Shown piece after piece: positions 12,952 to 24,570 of a stretch of DNA of 64,000 nt. Within the stretch, counting starts at the first letter, position 1. Every line of letters starts with the position of its first letter. The notes under the pieces are model-generated. The model did not search any database. It worked only from the letters and a program-made list of their open reading frames with translations, and had not been told where the DNA came from. A program made the translations under genes and the position numbers. The DNA is from Vespa crabro (taxonomy: Eukaryota; Arthropoda; Insecta; Hymenoptera; Vespidae), in NCBI RefSeq assembly GCF_910589235.1, contig NW_025813595.1, positions 434,001-498,000 on the forward strand, given 5' to 3'.

Positions 12952-14486
12952 CAATTATCATATGAAAACGCGTATTTAAACATAGTAAAAACGTTATATT
13001 CTTGTTATATTCTTTATTCTGCATCGATAGAATATAAAATGAATGAAATTGAACGAGATTTCAACTTTTCGTTTTTCGACGATACGCGTACATGAGCGAA
13101 AAATCGTATATACGATATGAAAGAATGTTAAAAACTTTGATTCCAATATAAAATAGATGTGTGATCTTATGAAATGCAATGGTCTGAATCGATTGGTAAC
13201 ATTTTTCTAACTGTGGCACAAGTATTATTAAAGATTTCACGATTTCATCTTCGCATATACCGAAATTCGCGTTTGTCGATTACGTTTTGCGACAATAATC
13301 ATATGAAAACGCGTATTTAAACATAGAAAGAACGTCATATTCTTGTTATATTCTTTATTCTGCATCGATAGAATAATAAATCAATAAAATTGAACGAGAT
13401 TTCATCTTTTCGTTATTCGACGATACGCGTATATGAGCGAAAAATCGTAGATACGATATGAAAGAATGTTAAAAACTTTGATTTCAATATAAAATAGATG
13501 TTTGATCTGATGAAATGCAATGTTCTGAATCGATTGGTAGCATTTTTCAAACTGTCGCACAATTATTATTAAAGATTTCACGATTTTATCTTCGCATATA
13601 CCGAAATTCGAATATGTCAATTACGTTTTTTCGACAATTATCATATGAGAACGCGTATATAAAAATAGTAAGAACGTCATGTTCTTGGTATATTCTTTAT
13701 TCTGCATCGATAGAATATAAAATCAATAAAATTGAACGAGATTTCAAGTTTTCGTTTTTCGACGATACGCGTATATGAGCGAGAAATTGTATATAGGATA
13801 TGAAAGAATGTTAAAAACTTTGATTCCAATATAAAATAGATGTTTGATCTTATGAAATGCAATGTTCTGAATCGATGGGTAACATTTTTCTAACTGTGGC
13901 ACAAGTATTATTAAAGATTTCACGATTTTATCTTCGCATATAACGAAATTCGCGTATGTCGATTAAGTTTTTCGACAATTATCATATGAAAACGCGTATT
14001 TAAACATAGTAAAATCGTTATATTCTTGTTTTATTCTTTATTCTGCATCGATAGAATATAAAATCAATGAAATTGAACGAGATTTCAAGTTTTCGTCATT
14101 CGACGATACGCGTATATGAGCGAAAAATCGTATATACGATATGAAAGAATGTTAAAAACTTTGATTCCAATATAAAATAGATGTTTGATCTTATGAAATG
14201 CAATGTTCTGAATCGATTGGTAACATTTTTCTAACTGTGGCACAAGTATTATTAAAGATTTCACGATTTTATCTTCGCATATACTGAAATTCGCGTATGT
14301 CGATTAGGTTTTCCAAAATTATCATATGAAAACGCGTATTTAAACATAGTAAAAACGTTATATTCATGTTATATTCTTTATTCTGCATCGATAGAATATA
14401 AAATCAATGAAATTGATCGAGATTTCAAGTTTTCGTTTTTCGACGATACGCGTACATGAGCGAAAAATCGTATATACGATATGAAA
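12930..14486. repeat. Block B, copy 2 (one monomer shorter)
   Basis: Second copy of about 5,097-6,990. The two monomers that start at 5,457 and 5,798 in copy 1 are represented by a single fused monomer at 13,293-13,634. Beyond about 14,500 the similarity to copy 1 ends and the sequence continues as the 8,567 type (TTTTCAAACTG, TTCGCAAATACCG). Confidence 0.8.
13293..13634. repeat. Chimeric monomer formed by deletion of one repeat length
   Basis: The 5' part equals the monomer at 5,457 (ACGTTTTGCGACAATAATC, GAATAATAAATC, CGTTATTCGACG). The 3' part equals the next monomer at 5,798 (ATCGTAGATACG, TTGATTTCAATAT, ACTGTCGCACAATT). The switch is between about 13,415 and 13,450, offsets 123-158. This is the expected product of unequal exchange or replication slippage between neighbouring monomers. 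Confidence 0.85.
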
Positions 14487-14656
14487 GAATGTTAAAAACT
14501 TTGATTCCAATACAGAATAGATGTTTGATCTTATGAAATGCAATGTTCTGAATCGATTGGTAACATTTTTCAAACTGTGGCACAAGTATTATTAAAGATT
14601 TCACGATTTCATCTTCGCAAATACCGAAATTCGCGTATGTCGATTACGTTTTTCGA

Positions 14657-14990
14657 CAATTATCATATGAAAACGCGCATTTAAACATAGTAAAAACGTT
14701 ATATTCTTGTTATATTCTTTATTCTGCATCGATAGAATATAAAATCAATGAAATTGAACGAGATTTCAAGTTTTCGTTTTTCGACGATACGCGTATATGA
14801 GCGAAATATACGATATGAAAGAATGTTAAAAACTTTGATTCCAATATAAAATAGATGTTTGATCTTATGAAATGCAATGTTCTGAATCGATTGGTAACAT
14901 TTTTCTAACTGTGGCACAAGTATTATTAATGATTTCACGATTTTATCTTTGCAAATACCGAAATTCGCGTATGTCGATTACGTTTTTCGA
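14657..14990. repeat. 334-bp monomer with 7-bp palindrome deletion, copy 2
   Basis: Carries the same deletion as 8,866-9,199 (GAGCGAAATATACG at about 14,800-14,813). It is followed in the same order by the monomer with AAAGAGATTTC and ATTAGTAACATTTTTATAAC. Confidence 0.88.
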
Positions 14991-15672
14991 CAATTATCAT
15001 ATGAAAACGCGTATTTAAACATAGTAAAAACGTTATATTCTTGTTATATTCTTTATTCTGCATCGATAGAATATAAAATCAATGAAATTGAAAGAGATTT
15101 CAAGTTTTCGTTTTTCGACGATACGCGTATATGAGCGAAAAATCGTATATACGATATGAAAGAATGTTAAAAACCTTGATTCCAATATAAAATAGATGTT
15201 TGATCTTATGAAATGCAATGTTCTGAATCGATTAGTAACATTTTTATAACTGTGGCACAAGTATTATTAAAGATTTCACGATTTTATCTTCGCATATACC
15301 GAAATTCGAGTATGTCGATTAGGTTTTTCGACAATTATCATATGAAAACGCGTATTTAAACATAGTAAAAACGTTATATTCTTGTTATATTCTTTATTCT
15401 GCATCGATAGAATATAAAATCAATGAAATTGAACGAGATTACAAGTTTACGTCTTTCGACGATACGCTTATATGAGCGAAAAATCGTATATACGATATGA
15501 AAGAATGTTAAAAACTTTGATTCCAATATAAAATAGATGTTTCATATTATGACATGCAATGTTCTGAATCGATTGGTAACATTTTTCTAACTGTGGCACA
15601 AGTATTATTAAAGATTTCACGATTTTATCTTCGCATATACTGAAATTCGAGTATGTCGATTACGTTTTTCGA

Positions 15673-16013
15673 CTATTATCATATGAAAACGCGTATTTAA
15701 ACATAGTAAAAACGTTACATTCTTGTTATATTCTTTATTCTGCATCGATAGAATATAAAATCAATGAAATTGAACGAGATTTCAACTTTTCGTTTTTCGA
15801 CCATACGCGTATATGAGCGAAAAATAGTATATACGATATGAAAGAATGTTAAAAACTTTGTTACCAATAAAAAATAGATGTTTGATCTTATGAAATGCAA
15901 TGTTCTGAATCGATTGGTAACATTTTTCAAACTGTGGCACAAGTATTATTAAAGATTTCACGATTTCATCTTCGCAAATACCGAAATTCGCGTATGTCGA
16001 TTACGTTTTTCGA
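15673..16013. repeat. Chimeric monomer at the 1,357-bp unit boundary
   Basis: The 5' part is of the 9,924/20,134 type (CGACTATTATC, ACGTTACATTC, CGACCATACGCG). The 3' part is of the 8,567 type (AAAGAATG, TTTGTTACCAATAAAAAATAG, TTTTCAAACTG, TTCATCTTCGCAAATACC). The switch lies between about 15,802 and 15,842, offsets 130-170. Confidence 0.78.
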
Positions 16014-16347
16014 CAATTATCATATGAAAACGCGCATTTAAACATAGTAAAAACGTTATATTCTTGTTATATTCTTTATTCTGCATCGATAGAATATAAA
16101 ATCAATGAAATTGAACGAGATTTCAAGTTTTCGTTTTTCGACGATACGCGTATATGAGCGAAATATACGATATGAAAGAATGTTAAAAACTTTGATTCCA
16201 ATATAAAATAGATGTTTGATCTTATGAAATGCAATGTTCTGAATCGATTGGTAACATTTTTCTAACTGTGGCACAAGTATTATTAATGATTTCACGATTT
16301 TATCTTTGCAAATACCGAAATTCGCGTATGTCGATTACGTTTTTCGA
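16014..16347. repeat. 334-bp monomer with 7-bp palindrome deletion, copy 3
   Basis: Same deletion (GAGCGAAATATACG near 16,157). It begins the second, partial copy of the 1,357-bp unit. The match to that unit fades near 16,580, where GATTGGTAAC replaces the GATTAGTAAC seen at the matching place in the other copies. Confidence 0.88.
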
Positions 16348-16977
16348 CAATTATCATATGAAAACGCGTATTTAAACATAGTAAAAACGTTATATTCTTG
16401 TTATATTCTTTATTCTGCATCGATAGAATATAAAATCAATGAAATTGAAAGAGATTTCAAGTTTTCGTTTTTCGACGATACGCGTATATGAGCGAAAAAT
16501 CGTATATACGATATGAAAGAATGTTAAAAACCTTGATTCCAATATAAAATAGATGTTTGATCTTATGAAATGCAATGTTCTGAATCGATTGGTAACATTT
16601 TTCTAACTGTGGCACAAGTATTATTAAAGATTTCACGATTTTATCTTCGCATATACCGAAATTCGCGTATGTCGATTACGTTTTTCGACAATTATCATAT
16701 GAAAACGCGTATTTAAACATAGTAAAAACGTTATATTCTTGTTATATTCTTTATTCTGCATCGATAGAATATAAAAGCAATGAAATTGAACGAGATTTCA
16801 AGATTTCGTTTTTGGACGATACGCGTATATGAGTGAAAAATCGTATATACGATATGAAAGAATGTTAAAAACTTTGATTCCAATATAAAATAGATGTTAG
16901 ATCTTATGAAATGCAATGTTCTGAATCGATTGGTAAAATTTTTCTAATTGCGGAACAAGAATTATTAAAAATTTCAC

Positions 16978-18915
16978 GATTTTATCTTCGCATATACCGA
17001 AATTCGCGTATGTCGATTAGGTTTTTCGACTATTATCATATGAAAATGCGTATTTAAACATAGTAAAAACGTTATATTCTTGTTATATTCTTTATTCTGC
17101 ACCGTTAGAATATAAAATGAATGAAATTGAACGAGATTTCAACTTTTCGTTTTTTGACGATACGCGTATATGAGCGAAAAATAGTTTATACGATATGAAA
17201 GAATGTTAAAAACTTTGTTACCAATAAAAAATAGATGTTTGATCTTATGAAATGCAATGTTCTGAATCGATTGGTAACATTTTTCAAACTGTGGCACAAG
17301 TATTATTAAAGTTTTCACGATTTTTTCTTCGCATATACCGAAATTCGCGTATGTCGATTACGTTCTACGACAATTATCATATGAAAACGCTTATTTAAAC
17401 ATAGCAAAAACGTTATATTCTTGTTATATTCTTTATTCGGCATCGATGGAATACAAAATCAATGAAATTGAACGATGTTTCAAGTTTTCGTTTTTCGACG
17501 ATACGCGCACATGAGCGAAAAATCGTATATACGATATGAAAGAATGTTAAAAACTTTGATTCCAATATAAAATAGATGTTTGATCTTATGAAATGCAATG
17601 TTCTGAATCGATTGGTATCGTTTTTCTAACTGTGGCGAAAGTATTATTATAGATTTCACGATATTATCATCGCATATACCGAAATTCGCGTATGTCAATT
17701 ACGTTTTTCGACAATTATCATATGAAAACGCGTATTGAAACATAGTAAATACGTTGTATTCTTGTTATATTCTTTATTCTGAATCGATAGAATATAAAAT
17801 GAATGAAATTGAACGAGATTTCAACTTTTCGTTTTTCGACGATACGCGTATATGATCGAAAAATAGTATATACGATATGAAAGAATGTTAAAAACTTTGT
17901 TACCAATAAAAAATAGATGTTTGATCTTATGAAATGCAATGTTCTGAATCAATTGGTAACATTTTTCAAACTGTGGCACAAGTATTATTAAAGATTTCAC
18001 GATTTCATCTTCGCAAATACCGAAATTCGCGTATGTCGATTACGTTTTTCGACAATTATCATATGAAAACGCGCATTTAAACATAGTAAAAACGTTATAT
18101 TCTTGTTATATTCTTTATTCTGCATCGATAGAATATAAAATCAATGAAATTGAACGAGATTTCAAGTTTTCGTTTTTCAACGATACGCGTATATGAGCGA
18201 AAAATCGTATATACGATATGAAAGAATGTTAAAAACTTTGATTCCATTATAAAATAGATATTTGATCTTATGAAATGCAATGTTCTGAATCGATTGGTAA
18301 CATTTTTCTAACTGTGGCACAAGTATTATAAAAGATTTCACGATTTTATCTTCGCATATACCGAAATTCGCGTATGTCGATTACGTTTTTCGTCAATTAT
18401 CATATGAAAACGCGTATTTAAACATAGTTAAAACGTTATATTCTTGTTTTATTCTTTATTCTGCATCGATGGAATATAAAATCCATGAAATTGAACGAGA
18501 TTTCAAGTATTCGTTTTTCGATGATACGCGTATATGAGCGAGTAATCGTATATACGATATGAAAGTATGTTAAAAACTTTGATACCAATATAAAACAGAT
18601 GTTTGATCTTATGAACTGCAATGTTCTGAATCGATTGGTAACATTTTTCTAACTGTGGCACAAGTATTATTAAAGATTTCACGATTTTATCTTCGCATAT
18701 ACCGAAATCCGCGTATTTCGATTACGTTTTTCGAAAATTATCATATGAAAACGCGTATTTAAACATAGTAAAAACGTTATATTCTTGTTATATTCTTTAT
18801 TCTGAATCGATAGAATATAAAATGAATGAAATTGAACGAGATTTCAACTTTTCGTTTTTCGACGATACGCGTATATGAGCGAAAAATAGTATATACGATA
18901 TGAAAGAATGTTAAA
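16978..18915. repeat. Block E, copy 2
   Basis: Second copy of about 10,853-12,790 at an offset of 6,125. Isolated differences include AAAATGCG versus AAAAGGCG near 17,045/10,920 and CATCGATGG preceded by CGG versus CTG near 17,440. It runs on into block D, copy 2, from about 18,376. Confidence 0.85.
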
Positions 18916-21060
18916 AACTTTGTTACCAATAAAAAATAGATGTTTGATCTTATGAAATGCAATGTTCTGAATCGATTGGTAACATTTTTCAAACTGTGGC
19001 ACAAGTATTATTAAAGATTTCACGATTTCATCTTCGCAAATACCGAAATTCGCGTATGTCGATTACGTTTTTCGACAATTATCATATGAAAACGCGCATT
19101 TAAACTTAGTAAAAACGTTATATTCTTGTTATATTCTTTATTCTGCATCGATAGAATATAAAATCAATGAAATTGAACGAGATTTCAAGTTTTCGTTTTT
19201 CGACGATACGCGTATATGAGCGAAATATACGATATGAAAGAGTGTTAAAAACTTTGATTCCAATATAAAATAGATGTTTGATCGTATGAAATGCAATGTT
19301 CTGAATCGATTGGTAACATTTTTCTAACTGTGGCACAAGTATTATTAATGATTTCACGATTTTATCTTTGCAAATACCGAAATTCGCGTATGTCGATTAC
19401 GTTTTTCGACAATTATCATATGAAAACGCGTATTTAAACATAGTAAAAACGTTATATTCTTGTTATATTCTTTATTCTGCATCGATAGAATATAAAATCA
19501 ATGAAATTGAAAGAGATATCAAGTTTTCGTTTTTCGACGATACGCGTATATGAGCGAAAAATCGTATATACGATATGAAAGAATGTTAAAAACCTTGATT
19601 CCAATATAAAATAGATGTTTGATTTTATGAAATGCAATGTTCTGAATCGATTAGTAACATTTTTATAACTGTGGCACAAGTATTATTAAAGATTTCACGA
19701 TTTTATCTTCGCATATACCGAAATTCGAGTATGTCGATTACGTTTTTCGACAATTATCATATGAAAACGCGTATTTAAACATAGTAAAAACGTTATATTC
19801 TTGTTATATTCTTTATTCTGCATCGATAGAATATAAAATCAATGAAATTGAACGAGATTACAAGATTACGTCTTTCGACGATACGCTTATATGAGCGAAA
19901 AATCGTATATACGATATGAAAGAATGTTAAAAACTTTGATTCCAATATAAAATAGATGTTTCATCTTATGACATGCAATGTTCTGAATCGATTGGTAACA
20001 TTTTTCTAACTGTGGCGCAAGTATTATTAAAAATTTCACGATTTTATCTTCGCATATACTGAAATTCGAGTATGTCGATTACGTTTTTCGACTATTATCA
20101 TATGAAAACGCGTATTTAAACATAGTAAAAACGTTACATTCTTGTTATATTCTTTATTCTGCATCGATAGAATATAAAATCAATGAAATTGAACGAGATT
20201 TCAACTTTTCGTTTTTCGACCATACGCGTATATGAGCGAAAAATAGTATATACGATATGAACGAATGTTAAAAACTTTGATACCAATATAAAATAGATAT
20301 TTGATCTTATGAAATGCAATGTTCTGAATCGATTGGTAACATTATTCTAACTGTGGTACAAGTATTATTAAAGATTTCACGATTTTATCTTCGCATATAC
20401 CGAAATTCACATATGTCGATTACGTTTTTCGACAGTTATCATATGAAAACGCGTATTTAAACATAGTAAAAACGTTATATTCTTGTTATATTCTTTACTC
20501 TGCATCGATAGAATAGAGAATCAATGAAATTGAACGAGATGTCAAGTTTTCGTCTTTCGACGATACGCGTATATGAGCGAAAAATCGTATATACGATATG
20601 AAAGAATGTTAAAAACTTTGATTCCAATATAAAATAGATGTTTGATCTTATGAAATGCAATGTTCTGAATCGATTGGTAACATTTTTCTAACTGTGGCAC
20701 AAGTATTATTAAAGATTTCACGATTTTATCTTCGCATATACCGAAATTAGAGTATGTCGATTACGTTTTTCGACAATTATCATATGAAAGCGCGTATTTA
20801 AACATAGTAAAAACGTTATATTCTTGTTATATTCTTTATTCTGCATCGATAGAATATAAAATCAATGAAATTGAACGAGATTACAAGTTTACGTCTGTCG
20901 ACGATACGCTTATATGAGCGAAAAATCGTATATACGATATGAAAGAATGTTAAAAACTTTGATTCCAATATAAAATAGATGTTTCATCTTATGACATGCA
21001 ATGTTCTGAATCGATTGGTAACATTTTTCTAACTGTGGCACAAGTATTATTAAAGATTTC
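18376..21060. repeat. Block D, copy 2
   Basis: Second copy of about 8,170-10,850 at an offset of 10,210. It includes the fourth 334-bp monomer and the GAGCGAGTAATCG, TCACATATGTCG and TATGAAAGCGCG markers. Similarity ends where copy 1 turns into CGATTAGG and copy 2 continues as CGATTACG. Confidence 0.85.
19076..19409. repeat. 334-bp monomer with 7-bp palindrome deletion, copy 4
   Basis: Same deletion, GAGCGAAATATACG near 19,219. It carries its own private changes (TTTAAACTTAG, GAGTGTTAAAAAC, GATCGTATG), so it has accumulated substitutions after copying. Confidence 0.88.
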
Positions 21061-21455
21061 ACGATTTTATCTTCGCATATACTGAAATTCGAGTATGTCG
21101 ATTACGTTTTTCGACTATTATCATATGAAAACGCGTATTTAAACATAGTAAAAACGTTACATTCTTGTTATATTCTTTATTCTGCATCGATAGAATATAA
21201 AATCAATGAAATTGAACGAGATTTCAACTTTTCGTTTTTCGACCATACGCGTACATGAGCGAAAAATCGTATATACGATATGAAAGAATGTTAAAAACTT
21301 TGATTCCAATATAAAATAGATATTTGATCTTATGAAATACAATGTTCTGAATCGATTGGTAACATTATTCTAACTGTGGTACAAGTATTATTAAAGATTT
21401 CACGATTTTATCTTCGCATATACCGAAATTCGCGTATGTCGATTAAGTTTTTCGA

Positions 21456-22478
21456 GAATTATCATATGAAAACGCGTATTTAAACATAGTAAAAACGTTA
21501 TATTCTTGTTATATTCTTTATTCTGCATCCATAGGATATAAAATCAATGAAATTGAACGAGATTTCAACTTTTCGTTTTTTGACGATACGCGTATATGAG
21601 CGAAAAATAGTTTATACGATATGAAAGAATGTTAAAATCTTTGTTACCAATAAAAAATAGATGTTTGATCTTATGAAATGCAATGTTCTGAATCGATTGG
21701 TAACATTTTTCAAACTGTGGCACAAGTATTATTAAAGTTTTCACGATTTTTTCTTCGCATATACCGAAATTCGCGTATGTCGATTACGTTCTACGACAAT
21801 TATCATATGAAAACGCTTATTTAAACATAGCAAAAACGTTATATTCTTGTTATATTCTTTATTCTGCATCGATGGAATACAAAATCAATGAAATTGAACG
21901 ATGTTTCAAGTTTTCGTTTTTCGACGATACGCGTACATGAGCGAAAAATCGTATATACGATATGAAAGAATGTTAAAAACTTTGATTCCAATATAAAATA
22001 GATGTTTGATCTGATGAAATGCAATGTTCTGTATCGATTGGTAACATTTTTCAAACTATGGCACAATTATTATTAAAGATTTCACGATTTTATCCTCGTA
22101 TAAACCGAAATTCGAATATGTCAATTACGTATATCGACAATTATCATATGAAAACGCGTATTTAAACATAGTAAAAACGTTATATTCTTGTTATATTCTT
22201 TATTCTGCATCGATACAATATAAAATCAATGAAATTGAACGAGATTTCAACTTTTCGTTTTTCGACGAATCGCGTATATGAGCGAAAAATCGTATATACG
22301 ATATGAAAGAATGTTAAAAACTTTGATTCCAATATAAGATAGATGTTTGAACTTATGAAATGCAATGTTCTGAATCGATTGGTAACATTTTTCTAACTGT
22401 GGTACAAGTATTATTAAAGATTTCACGATTTTATCTTCGCATATACCGAAATTCGCGTATGTCGATTACGTTTTTCGA
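21456..22478. repeat. Three consecutive chimeric monomers
   Basis: 21,456-21,796 starts as the CATCCATAGG type (as at 4,775) and switches by about 21,570 to the CGTTTTTTGACG/ATAGTTTATACG type. 21,797-22,137 starts as the GATGGAATACAAA type and ends as the CTATGGCACAATT/CCTCGTATAAACCG type of monomer 8; the switch is between about 21,935 and 22,013. 22,138-22,478 starts as the CATCGATACA type and continues as the CGACGAATCGCG type; the switch is between about 22,215 and 22,266. Confidence 0.65.
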
Positions 22479-22930
22479 CAATTATCATATGAAAACGCGT
22501 ATTTAAACATAGTAAAAACGTTATATTCTTGTTATATTCTTTATTCTGCATCGATAGAATATAAAATCAATGAAATTGAACGAGATTTCAACTTTTCGTT
22601 TTTCGACGATATGCGTATATGAGCGAAAAATCGCATATGCGATATGAGAGAATGATGAGAATTTTGATTCCAATATAAAGTAGATGTTCGATCTGATGAA
22701 ATGCAATGTTCTGAATTGACTGGCAACATTTTTCAAACTGTGGCACAATTATTATTAAAGATTTGACGATTTCATCTTCGCGTATACCGAAATTCGAGTA
22801 TGTCAATTACGTTTTTCGACAATTATCATATGAAAAAGCGTATATAAACATAGTAAGAACGTCATATTCTTGTTATATTATTTATTCGGCATCGATAGAA
22901 TATAAAATCAATGAAATTGAACGAGATTTC
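22479..22930. repeat. Divergent monomer with shifted palindrome, copy 1
   Basis: Marked by CGACGATATGCG, ATCGCATATGCGAT (still a perfect 14-bp palindrome, but of changed sequence), GAATGATGAGAATTTTG, AAAGTAGATGTTCG and GATTTGACGATTTC. It matches 28,610 to about 29,030 at an offset of 6,131; that copy has ATCGTATATGCGAT, in which one pair is mismatched. Confidence 0.75.
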
Positions 22931-23859
22931 AACTTTTTCGTTTTTCGACGATACGCGTATATGAGTGAAAAATCGTATATACGATATGAAAGAATGTTAA
23001 AAACTTTGATTCCAATATAAAATAGATGTGTGATCTTATGAAATGCAATGGTCTGAATCGATTGGTAACATTTTTCTAACTGTGGCACAAGTATTATTAA
23101 AGATTTCACGATTTCATCTTCGCATATACCGAAATTCGCGTTTGTCGATTACGTTTTGCGACAATAATTATATGAAAACGCGTATTTAAACATAGAAAGA
23201 ACGTCATATTCTTGTTATATTCTTTATTCTGCATCGATAGAATAATAAATCAATAAAATTGAACGAGATTTCATCTTTTCGTTATTCGACGATACGCGTA
23301 TATGAGCGAAAAATCGTATATACGATATGAAAGAATGTTAAAAACTTTGATTCCAATATAAAATAGATGTTTGATCTGATGCAATGCAATGTTCTGAATC
23401 GATTGGTAACATTTTTCAAACTATGGCACAATTATTATTAAAGATTTCACGATTTTATCCTCGTATAAACCGATATTCGAATATGTCAATTACGTATATC
23501 GACAATTATCATATGAAAACGCGTATTTAAACATAGTAAGAACGTCATATTCTTGTTATATTCTTTATTCTGCATCGATAGAATATAAAATCAATAAAAT
23601 TGAACGAGATTTCAACTTTTCGTTTTTCGACGATACGCGTATATGAGCGAAAAATCGTATATACGATATGAAAGAATGTTAAAAACTTTGATTCCAATAT
23701 AAAATTGATGTTTGATCTTATGAAATGCAATGTTCTGAATCGATTGGTAACATTTTTCTAACTGTGGCACAAGTATTATTAAAGATTTCACGATTTTATC
23801 TTCGCATATACCGAATTCGCGTATGTCGATTATGTTTTTCGACTATTATCATATGAAAA

Positions 23860-24570
23860 CGCGTATTTAAACATATTAAGAACGTTATAATCTTGTTATA
23901 TTCTTTATTCTGCATCGATACAATATAAAATCAATGAAATTGAACGAGATTTCAAATTTTCGTTTTTCGACGATACGCGTATATGAGCGAAAAATCGTAG
24001 ATACGGTATGAAGGAATGTTAAAAACTTTGATTTCAATATAAAATAGATGTTTGATCTGATGAAATGCAATGTTCTGAATCGATTGGTAGCATTTTTAAA
24101 CTGTCGCACAATTATTATTAAAGATTTCACGATTTTATCTTCGCATATACCGAAATTCGAATATGTCAATTACGTTTTTCGACAATTATCATATGAAAAC
24201 GCGTATTTAAACATAGTAAGAACGTCATATTCTTGGTATATTCTTTATTCTGCATCGATAGAATATAAAATCAATAAAATTGAACGAGATTTCAAGTTTT
24301 CGTTTTTCGACGATACGCGTATATGAGCGAGAAATTGTATATAGGATATGAAAGAATGTTAAAAACTTTGATTCCAATATAAAATAGATGTTTGCTCTTA
24401 TGAAATGCGATGTTCTGAATCGATTGGTAACATTTTTCAAACTGTGGCAGAAGTATTATAAATGATTTCATGATTTTATATTCGCATATACCGAAATTCG
24501 CTTATGTCGATTACGTTTTTCGACAATTATCATAAGAAATCGCGTATTTTAACATAGTAAAAACGTTAAA
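23860..24570. repeat. Two-monomer block F, copy 1
   Basis: Matches about 29,987-30,700 at an offset of about 6,128. Shared variants are ATCGTAGATACG or close to it, TTGATTTCAATAT, TTCTTGGTATATTC, TTGTATATAGGATATG, GAAATGCGATGTTC, TGGCAGAA and CATAAGAAATCGCGTATTTTAAC. Confidence 0.75.

Larger units (their letters stand above)
14657..16013. repeat. 1,357-bp four-monomer unit (334 + 3 x 341)
   Basis: Starts with the 334-bp monomer (14,657-14,990) and continues through three 341-bp monomers. It repeats the content of 8,866 to about 10,020 at an offset of 5,791. The beginning of the unit is immediately repeated from 16,014 to about 16,580 at an offset of 1,357, which indicates a local tandem duplication. 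Confidence 0.8.
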
